Assembly (NCBI RefSeq): GCF_030704535.1
Contig: NC_081820.1
Location: forward strand, 26,207,001-26,271,000
Length of the DNA stretch: 64,000 nt
From: Vitis vinifera
Lineage: Eukaryota > Streptophyta > Magnoliopsida > Vitales > Vitaceae
Direction of reading: 5' to 3'
Position numbers and translations under genes: made by a program. The notes under the pieces are model-generated. The model did no database searches and was not told the DNA's origin. It worked only from the letters and a program-made list of their open reading frames with translations. The first letter of the stretch is position 1; every line of letters begins with the position of its first letter. Below, in pieces: positions 43,501 to 53,400 of this stretch.

Positions 43501-45055
43501 GCTTTAGAAGTTGTGGCAAAGTTTTAGACATCCTAATCTCTTTGCCCTCCTAATTTGAACGTGCCAACATCGTTTCCTACTTTTTATATGGCTTACCTAT
43601 TCCTTTTTGGTCTTCATTTTTGACCCAGGAAGTCCATCTTTGCCCAGCAAGTTGCAACTATCTTTTTGTGTCTATATGTATTTGATTGAGGTAGATGGTG
43701 GTAGGTTGGTTAATAGTAGTCGATGAAGCATCCTCTACTTTGGGAAGTAGCTGGGAAAGGGGAAGGAAATGAGGCTAAAGCCCACCAAATTCTTTCAATT
43801 CAATAACCAAGTCTTAATCACAAGGTAAAATGTCTCTACCAACCCAATTAGCCCTAAACACGTTCACTTTTCGACTATTGGGGTGATGTTTGTGTTCATC
43901 TCTCCTTCGCTTTAAGCTTTAGATTAGTCAAAATCAGCCAGCTTTAATTTGGTTCCATTTGCATCAATTGAAAGTGAAAGCTTGTAAAGGTAGGGTATAG
44001 CACTTTCTGATATCATTATGATGGGATAGTGATGATTTCAGTAAACCATGTGGGATCCTAGATCATAGTTTTCGTAGTAATAAACAAATCTTGGTACCTA
44101 AGGAAGCGAATTCGATGAATATCGGCTTTCTAGCTGAGAATTCTGGACCAAGTTGCATGAGAACCTTTTTCTATAAGTTTGTAGATCAGTGTCCCTGGTT
44201 AGAAGGGTCATTTTTAGAGGTTGGAAAGTCGTATTCTTTTTAGAATTCACATGCCAAGGGTCTGGTTTCACCTATCATTTTTCATTTTATATTCATACTG
44301 ACATCAAAACTGGGCAGACTTGAGCGGCTATTTTGTTAAGGCATCCATTCTCAAAGGAGATTTTGGAGACAAAATGTCTCACTCACTAAAGGATTCAGCA
44401 TAAAGTGCCTTCAAATTTGGATCTATAAGATAATAAGTATTGAAATGAATCTAGGTTTTTGTGGAGGCCATGTTGGTCGTACTAGCTTGGCTGTATGACT
44501 ACGACAGGAAGTGATATAGACGACCCTAGATAGAAACTGATGTTTACGAGAATTTCATCAGATTGGTCAATTAAAGTTTTGGTAGCTAAGGCATGCTACC
44601 TTATGTGGTAGGTAGAGAGCAATACGGTGGTTGAAGATTGAAGTCATAAGAGTTTTGGTGTTGAATTAGAATCATCACTTAGATCAGCATTTGGTAGTTG
44701 GAAAGGCAGAGGAAAGATTCTTTTCATTCCCACCCTCCAATCAGCAACCAAACTAAGGGTAAGCATTCTTTGTGTGTAAGGTTCTTGCAGATGGAAAAAG
44801 CCTTGGGAATTTCTTACACCAAAAAGTCAAAAAGAGAAACAAGAGAAATGTTATGGAATTAGAATAAGAAACCAAGTAATGTACAATGCCCAAGCCCAAT
44901 AGAATAACCATCACAAGCACAAATGACCCAACCCAAAGAAATAATCTCTTTACCAACTCAAACATAATCAATAAGAGGAAGAATAAATTAAACCCCAAAG
45001 CCTCAAGAGTTCAGCATGTAAATCTGAGAAACACTCACATTCAAAATTGCATAAT
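43500..45055. other. Region downstream of the SFT2-like gene
   Basis: The composition is more balanced than in the gene-free block. No conserved coding exon was found. The part next to 45055 should include the 3' UTR of the SFT2-like gene. An 81-codon minus-strand frame (44753-44998) is hydrophobic and is probably accidental. Confidence 0.4.
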
Positions 45056-48000
45056 CTAAATCTCCGTGTCAAAAAAATGGACCGTCAGTCGAGAAACCAT
45101 GCCACGAGCAAAAGGAATATAACTTAAACTGTACCTGAAACAGAAAAAAGAAGTGGTGTGAATAACTATCAGATTGCATCACTAGATGTAGCAAAAATAG
45201 AAAAGAAAAGAGTGAAGTAATAATAAATTGACAAATCAGTAATTAAAATGCTGAAAGCCTGGAAGAATTGATGAAAATCTTATGAAAGTGGGTTGAAGTT
45301 GAGAAGAAGCAGCTCATGTAAACTGCTTTTCTTCATGGTGTGGTTGGGTTGGGATTGGTTCTCTTCATTTAAGATGTTCAAAGCAGACTTAGTGAATATG
45401 TGTTTCAAAAAGTTGTAACAAAATGTTCTGTTAGAATACTTGAATTACACGCAAAAATTTACACTTGGCTAAAGATCCCGCTGCTTATTAATGAATATGA
45501 TGAGAAGTTTCTAATTCACTTGCATTGTTGAAAAACTATTCCAAAAAAAGTCCAGAATGATAACATAAACTTCTTTCTGCTAACATTGTTACTTTTCCTC
45601 CAACCAGATCCCTTCATGATTCATTTTCTATCCAAATCCTCACAAATATTCATGTGTGCCTAAGTAAATGGTGCAGCAAAAGGCACACCTGAAGAGGAGA
45701 GAATAACAAAAAACAAGTTCCCTCTCCTTACTTTGAGCTAAGCCAATCAATAAAGCCTCTCATTGTCAAAAAATGATCATCTATGTATGCTTTGACCCAT
45801 TTGAAAAAAGTACTCAAAAAAGATGGTTTAATTGTTTGTTAGTACTGTTCCAAATCTTCAAAAGACCTCCTACTTTTTTCCTTCCACATTGTCCAAATAG
45901 CGACCATTGAAGCTTCCTTTCATTTCTTTCCCACAAAAGATCCATGTCAATTCAACAGATTTCCTCTTGTGGCGAAGTGCATCACCCAAGTCACATCAAA
46001 TAGAGAGAATACCAGCTACCACAGGATATTTGCTTAGGCAATGAAGTAGCAAATGATAAGCCGATTCTTCCTGAACTTTGCACATATAGCATCTGTTCGA
46101 CATTATACATACCCTCTTTTTAAGCTGATCAATCATCAAAATCCATCTCCATGTTGCTTCCCATGCAGAGAATCCCACCTTCATAGGTACCCAAGAATTC
46201 CAAGCTATGTTTTTGGGAAAAGTTATCTTCTTCCTTGGGTTAGGGAGTAGTAGTAGGATTTAATAGAGAATTTGCCACACTTTGGATTCTTCTACCCCAT
46301 TTTGTCATCCTCCTTTCTCTTGACTGAACTTTTCAGCAGTTTCTATAGAAAGGATGTCATTTCTTCAAGCTCCTAATAGCGAAATTGTCTTATGAAGTTT
46401 ACTCCGCCTACCTCCTTCCCCAACTTGTTCCTATACCTCTACTATCCATGAATCTTTATCAATGGTTGTAGAGAACAATGTGGGGAAGGACTCTTCCAAA
46501 GATAAGTTTCCACACCATCTATCTTCCAAAACATAACTCTTCTTTCATTACCAAGTATGAAATGATACCTACTCATGAAGGCCTCCCAACTTTTCCTAAT
46601 TGCCTTCCATACACCCACCCTTTAACCATCCCTCACACCCTTTGAGAACCATCCCCCTTCTTCTTTCTCAAACTTTTGCGTTATAACGCTTTTCCATAGG
46701 GACTCCCTCTCAGTTGCAAATCTCCAACTCCACTTATCAAGGAGGTTTAAAGTGGAGAGATTTATAATGTCAAGGCCCCTATGGTTCTTTTTATTTTTTA
46801 TTTGTGCAAGCTATGGACCAATTGACCAAATGGAGTTTTTTTCACAGAAGTGATCCCACCCTAGAGCAAATTTCTTTGAATCTGCTCTAATCTTAAAACC
46901 ACCTTTTTTGGAGTGATGAACAAAGATAAGAAACAAATTGGCAGGCTCGACATTGTACTTTTAATCGGCAAGTCTCCCTCTTTTGAATAGATATTACCTC
47001 TTACACATAAAGGGCCTTCTTTGGAATCTTTCCTCCATCACGTCCTGAACCTTGATTACTTTGAAAGGGGATCCCAAAGGCAAACCTAAATATTGTTTTT
47101 TTTTTATAGGTAAAGAAAAGATCTATTGAAAAGAGGTGCCAAAAGAGCGACTCAAGGCAAAGGCAAAAGAAGCGCCAAAAGAGGCTCCGAAGGCAAACCT
47201 AAATATGTAGCGGGTAGATTCCCCCACCCGACATTCAGTGTAGCAGTTTGAGCCTCCACATTTTCAACTCCCTCAATCAAAATCAATTCACATTTATCCA
47301 CGTTTTTCAATCCAGATATTGCCTCAAACCACATAAAAGACCAATTCATATACACTAATTGCTCTTGGTTAGTGTCACAAATGATTAGGGTATCATCAGC
47401 AAACCCTTTCCTCAGCCCTCCATAAATAGGCGGGCTTTGTCAATTATAGTAAAATTTATAAGTATGCATATGAACACACAAATGGGTGCTTTGGGAAGGA
47501 CGGTGAATGCAGAAATGCACCAAAACCAGAATTTTCAATGTGAAAAGCAAACTCACCAAATAAGGGCGCAGATCTCGCATATGATTGCAATGATTGTTAA
47601 AATTTTATTATGGATCTGCAAGACAGAGTGGAGGAAGTAATAAGTTCTTTGCACAGTCAATTAACAATACCATGAACATGAAAACGATGCCAAAATTGTT
47701 TCCACCATTGAGACATAATTAAAAAGAAAGCTGATATGAGGGACCAGGATGGGGACACATGGACATGGTACAATGAAAGAAGGGGCTTTCTAATTCACCA
47801 AGTGATTTCGATTACATGCAATTTCAAAATGTTGACCCAATTGTCTATGTGTTGTGTCTCACACATCTGCTTGGATGGTTGAAACAAAAGCAGATGGTTT
47901 ATAAATCCAAAGCAGAATTTTATTCTCAAGAGTTCCCCACATAAGAACTTCCCAGACTTTCACATGTAATTTCAACTTTTCTACATTAACTAGGGACATT

Positions 48001-49236
48001 AGTGTTGTTTGAATATGCTATTTGATAAAGATTGCAGACTTACCCAGAGAGCACAAATGAGGGCTATAACAACAAACCCGATGTAAATAGCTGTTGCATA
48101 GATACGGACAGGATCAAACATCATTCTTATTTGTTGTACAGGCCCAATTAGGAAGGCTGTGCTGTCACATAGAAATACAATTTAGCACCTGGAAACCTCA
48201 AAGAGAATATAAACAGTCAAATTAGACTTCAAAACATCATAGGAAAGATTTTGATATGTACATCACCACTTCTATTTGACTGTAAACATATACTTGTATG
48301 TCTATAGAAGTCATTTTCTATACTTCATGATAAGTCAGCAACTTGGCAACCTACCTTCCAACAGCAAGCAAGTTGCCAAAGGTGAACAATACTGCAAATT
48401 TGATGGGTTTAGCAAAAACAATCAATGACTGCAAAATAATCACGAGGTAAAGGAGATGTTAGATGGCAACAACAATCACATTTGAAATTCTAAACTCTCA
48501 TAATGGGGAAAAATAATAATTGCCTTATACATTTCTTTAGTACTTCAATTCAAAATGTGCACCATTAAAACTCCTCTTCCCAGAACAAGGAAATCATACA
48601 AGACTCACAAAAACCAAAAAAATCACATAAAATAGAAGTTCACAACTCATCCACATCAAGAACAATATTCTGAGGTAGAGGGCTACAATTCTCCCTCTCC
48701 TCATTCACTTGTGAAATATTGTTTCTCATTTATTGTACTAAATCCAATTTTAATTAGTCAAACTTTTTGAAAATGAGTCAATTAAAATGAAACAAACATA
48801 CATATGAATAATCAAGGTAAAACAAACGCATGATTTTCTCTATCGATACAAGTCATTTCATTGAATTGGATCGGTTTACCCGACACTTGAACTCAGATTG
48901 CACCCAGCCAACTCGCACCTCTATTAGGCTCTTAAATTGCATTAATTCTCATGAGCAGAGCTAACAAAGATTTTCCCCAAACCAAAGTATTCCTATGCTC
49001 CGAATAAAATTCCTAAAATCCGAACTTTTTGTTCCTAACTAAATTCATTGTTTCTAGTCAAGAGACATATATTATCACAATATAAGCACAAAATTATACA
49101 CAAAACCCAATGTGATAATTCAATTTTTCATGGCAGCATCAGAAGCACATTCCTAAAAACAATTCCCAGTAATATAATAATATTTTTTTTTTTTAATTTC
49201 CAATTTATATTAAGTTTTTTAACACGGGCTAATACC

Positions 49237-49270
<34 letters not shown>

Positions 49271-49545
49271 AATTTACGAAAAGAATGGGATAAGTTGGTG
49301 GTACCAGGAGCATACAAGCGAAACCAGCAACCAAACAAGCTGCAAACCCGTACATTCTCTGCTCAAAAAAGAACGCAAAACAAAAATCAGTATGAATGAA
49401 AAAAAAAAAAAATTGAGATGAAAGGGAGTGAATTTTTTTACAGTACTTGCACTGGAGAGAGATTGCAAAGGCCATCGGAGTCTTCCAAGTACTCTTCTCG
49501 ATCTTCTTCATTTCCTCCCAAAATCGATTGACCAAGATTCCACAT
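45056..49545 (-). CDS. SFT2: SFT2-like vesicle transport protein
   Basis: Six exons in phase encode 160 aa: 49545-49447, 49358-49305, 48428-48355, 48161-48044, 47615-47557 and 45134-45056. All splice sites are GT-AG. The N-terminus (MWNLGQSILGG, then an acidic stretch) is cytosolic. Four hydrophobic segments follow: MYGFAACLVAGFACMLL; SLIVFAKPIKFAVLFTFGN; YATAIYIGFVVIALICALW; ILTIIAIICEICALIWYSL. The protein ends SYIPFARGMVSRL..FFDTEI. This is the Got1/SFT2 family of small tetra-spanning Golgi proteins, needed for retrograde vesicle fusion in yeast; the plant role is inferred from the family. Intron 5 (45135-47556) contains a decayed LINE. The gene is divergent from SF3A3, with 869 bp between start codons. 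Confidence 0.93.
45640..47425 (-). mobile_element. Decayed, 5'-truncated LINE in SFT2 intron 5
   Basis: On the minus strand, pieces of LINE ORF2 are readable in different frames. These are a reverse transcriptase FADDT motif (about 47395), the adjoining WFEAISGLK..KCELI block (47230-47330) and the zf-RVT zinc finger (FSAWEATWRWIL; CYMC...HLLLHC, 45996-46184). The end is WTMWKEK...FIDWLSSK (about 45745-45900). Stops and frameshifts break it throughout. It is a different, older subfamily than the intact element at 55-59.6 kb. Sequence upstream of the FADDT motif is absent. Confidence 0.85.
47077..47206 (-). mobile_element. Nested LINE-tail insertion with 17 bp target duplication
   Basis: The 17-mer aaggcaaacctaaatat lies at 47077-47093 and again at 47190-47206. 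Between them is a 96 bp insert that reads, on the minus strand, as a LINE 3' end: 'ttttggcgcttc', 'aatagatcttttctttacctat', then poly(A). It interrupts the older LINE between its reverse transcriptase and zinc finger parts. Confidence 0.88.
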
Positions 49546-50414
49546 TTTCGCTCTGATGTGGTAGAGAAAGTGAGACTCTGAACCTAAAGGTTGAGTCTGG
49601 ATCTGGTGCGGAAGTGGCAACTGCTTTTAGTGGAGCCCACCAATAAATGTTCTCCACGTTGCAAAGGATCTACAATTTTCAAACGTGGCAAGAATTTATT
49701 GCCTTGCTTGTTTAGCCGATATTGTGAATACTCACCTGATAAAAGTTACTTATGGTCAGGCTTTCAAACGACGTCGTTTTCTAGGATCTTCAGCGGAAGC
49801 GGCAACGGGTTCAGTGAACATCACCAACTATAAATGTCCACGTGGCAAAATTTATATCGCAAAAGTAATTTTTTTTCTTACGTGGCAAGCAATAACTCCC
49901 ACGAGCCCTCGCACGGCGTCGTTTTTGCTCTGTCTAAAGGAACTATTTGAAACGTGGCAATATATTATTGGGACTTGTTGTTCAGCAGGTCTCATGCCTT
50001 GTTTACCTGATGGGAACTCTATTAGTCCCGAGTCCCGACAAATAACGACCTCTCAGGACGACGTCGTTTCACTTAGGTCCAGTGTGGAAGTGGCAATGGT
50101 TAGAGCGGAGTTAAAAGCAATGAAAGCTCTCCACGTAGATAAAACGAACAAAAATTAGAGCATAAGGAAGGGCTCTTCGGGTATTTCGACGCCCATATTA
50201 AACGCGGCGAGAAATTATTGGTTAATGTGAGATGGATTACGACTGCCTCCAAACGAGTCCAAACGACGTCGTTTTCAAAATATAAATCGAATTCATCTCC
50301 TCCCCTTTGAAAACCCCTCGCAGTGCAGAAAATCAGGGAGACAGAGAGAAACCCTAGGTCGATTGGCTTGGTTCCGGCGAACGAAGCCGGAGAGACTCAC
50401 CCGACCTGTTGAAG
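49546..50414. promoter_or_regulatory. Divergent promoter of SFT2 and SF3A3, motif-dense
   Basis: Between the two start codons lie four ACGTCGTTT-type sites: 49766-49779 and 50261-50274 (both the perfect palindrome AAACGACGTCGTTT), about 50058-50069 (ACGACGTCGTTT) and about 49913-49925 (ACGGCGTCGTTTT). Interleaved are CCACGTTGCA (49654), AACGTGGCA (49682), CCACGTGGCA (49838), ACGTGGCA (49880), AACGTGGCA (49951) and a decayed AACGCGGCG (50201). The GACGTC and ACGTGGC cores are bZIP-type sites. TATAAAT at 50281-50287 is a plausible SF3A3 TATA box, with a start near 50315. The alternation looks like decayed ~130 bp units. Confidence 0.65.
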
Positions 50415-53400
50415 ATGTCGTCGACTCTACTGGAAGTTACTCGAGCGGGTCACGAAGAAATCGAGCGGCTTGAGCGGCTCATAGTGAAGGATCTGCAGAA
50501 CGAGCCGGCTTCGAGCAAGGACCGCCTATTTCAGAGCCACAGAGTTCGAAATATGATCGACACCATCACCATTACGACAGAGAAACTCGTAATTTTCTCT
50601 CATTTTCTCGAACCTTCGTTCTCTCGAGAAAGTATAAAAAAATTGTTGCAACCTTTGAGTTTTATGTGAATAAAGGTCCAGTTGTTGAACTAGGTGTTTT
50701 TTTATCTCTCGAAATTTATTGATTTATTGATTTTTTTCTTGGTTGATTTGAGGTACTTAGCTTGCGTTGGATGATTGATGCTTGTTTTTTAATTCCTGGA
50801 ATACTTAGCAAAACAGAGGAGATGAAAAGAAAATGCAAGAAAAGTTTTGGAATCCTGTGTCTTATGTGATTTGAGGTCCGGCAGTCATTCTAGGTTATGT
50901 TTTCTCCCAGAATTTGTTGATTTTTAGTCCACCAGTAGTACTAGATGTTTTGTTCTCTCGAAATGTATTTTTGTTAATATTGATTTTTTTTTTTTTTTGG
51001 TTGATTTGAGGTACTTAGCTTGCGTTGGATGATTGATGCTTGTTTTTAATTTCCTGGAATACTTAGCAAAACTGAGGAGATGAAAAGGGAATGAAAGAAA
51101 AGATTGGAATCTTGTGATTTATGTGATTTGAGGTTCGGCAGTTGTACTAGGCTATGTTTACTCCCAAAATTTGTTGATATATATATAAATGTGTTGAAGA
51201 ACTTTAATTTCCTGTCATTTTCTCTAACCTTCATCTGCGCAGATAACTAACTCAGAAACTGCAAAGAAAATGGAGGAAACTTTTTGCAACTACATGTTTA
51301 ATGTGATTTTCGGTCCAGTAGTTTTACCGGTGTTTTTTTGTTCTTTCACAAGTTATTGATTTTTTTATTCTTTTTTAAAATCTTTTCTGTTTAGCTCAAA
51401 CATGCTCAGCATCCATGTGGTCGCTGAGAAATCTATTGATTTTCTCATTTCTTTTAGTTGATGCTATTTAGCCGAAGGAGATGATTAATGTGTGTTCTGG
51501 ATTTTCTTGGACATTTACCATCTATTTGATTGCTAAGCAAACTGGGGAAGAGCAATGAAAAAAGAAACTGGCCAATCTGACTATGTGTGATCTTTAGGTC
51601 TAGTATTTTTAGTAGATGTTTTTGTTCTCTCAAAATTTATTGATTTTTTTTTTTGTTAAGTTGTGGAATTTAGGTTGCCATTGATGATTGATGCATGTTT
51701 TTGGATTTCCTTGTACTAAAATTGAGGAGATGAAGAGAAATGAAACAAAAATTTTGCAACCTTGTGTTTTATGTTATTTGAGGTCCAGTGGTGTTACTAG
51801 GTTATTTTTATCCATATTTATTGATTTTTCTTTTTCCTTTTTTTGTAAAACTTTTAGATGGAGGAAAAAACCGAAACTAACTTGTAGTTCCTGTTATTTT
51901 CTCTAATTTTCCTCTATAGAGAGAACTAAGGAACTGAAAAGAAAACGAAAGAAACTTTTTGCAACTACATGTTTAGGTCCAGTGATTTTACTAGGTGTTT
52001 TGTTATCTCAGTAGTTATTGATTTTCCTTTTTCTTTCTGGAAAAAAAAAGTGTTGTTTAGTTCATGGTTACTGAATTGAACATTAATTTAGATTTCATTG
52101 AACATTTTCAGCATCTGTTTGGTTGCAGTTGTTAATTTTTTTTTTTTAGTTTCTACTATTTAGCTCAAGGAGATTATTAATGTTTGTTCTGGACTTTCTT
52201 GAACATATACCATCTGTTTGGTTGCCAAGAAAAATGCGAATGAGAGAGAGAGAGATAGTCTTACCAGGTCTTATTTTTAGGTCCAGTAGTTTTACTTGGT
52301 GTTTTTGTTCTTAGAAAATTTATTGATTTTCATCTTCTCTTAGATTTTTTCTCTTTACCTCATGGTAAATTACTAATGTTTATTTTTCATTCCCTTGAAC
52401 ATTTTTAGCATAAGTTTGGTTTCCAAGAAAACTGAGGAAATGAAAATAAAGAATAGAGGTTTTACTAGGTTCTCAAGATTTAATTATTTTTTATTTTTTT
52501 AGTTTGTGCTATTTTGGACATGGTTCTGATTAATGCTGTTCTGGATTTTCTTGGATATTTACCATACATATGTTTTCTGAGAAAACTTAGGAACAGGAAA
52601 AAAAAATAATAATAATTGCCAATTCAAAAAAAGAAAAAAGAAAATAGAGATGCTTGTGTTTTGGGTATCTTTTGTGGGAAAAAATGAAAAAATAATTTCA
52701 AACTGTACAGAATGTTGTTTCAGGCATGAGTTGACTGGAGTTTTCCTTATTCAGTTTTGAAATAATGAAAATTGTAAGATGCAGAATCTTTGAATTCTTT
52801 TATATATGTTCGTTTTCAGTATGCTAATGGAACTCAAATCTTCAGCTAACTAATATCATGTTATGTAACAATGCCCAGAAAATAGATTAATATAATGCAA
52901 TTTACTTATTATCTTGTGTTTGTTCCAGATTGATATTTATGAAGACAAAGATAATGCAAGGAAGGATGAGATTGCAGCGCTTGGGGGTCAGACAGCAACC
53001 GGAACAAACGTGTTTAGTGCATTTTATGACAGATTGAAAGAGGTAATTATTAGGTGTTCTTTTTCTTTGGAAGGGGAAAAATAAAACAAGCTGTGTGTAT
53101 GACTGTGTTCTTGCATGATTATATGTTGTATTTTTAGTGAAATATTTAGTTGTATATGCAGATTCGTGAGTACCATAGAAAACATCAAGCTGCACGTGTT
53201 GTTGATGCTAATGAGGAGTACGAGGAGCTACTCAAAGAGGAACTGCGAATTGAGTTTCGTGGAGAGGTTTCTGTCTCTCTCTCTCATATGTGTCCTTGCT
53301 TGTGTTGACTCGTGTTCTCACCTTTTTCTTACCATTATTAATCTTGATTTGGTTTCAGGAAGCCTTTGGACGTTATTTGGACCTGCATGAATTGTACAAT

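Noticed and set aside
44753..44998. 81-codon hydrophobic frame downstream of SFT2
   Set aside because: It looks like a membrane peptide only because the minus strand is T-rich. There is no family match and it lies in the probable 3' UTR region.
49128..49535. Unspliced 135-codon frame over SFT2 exons 1-2
   Set aside because: It reads through the intron in a mixed phase. The spliced model joins SPVQ to RMYGFAACL exactly as the family requires.
49685..50158. 157-codon plus-strand open frame between SFT2 and SF3A3
   Set aside because: It runs across the repeated promoter boxes, its peptide resembles no family, and repeated nucleotide motifs explain the open length. A coding reading is unsupported.
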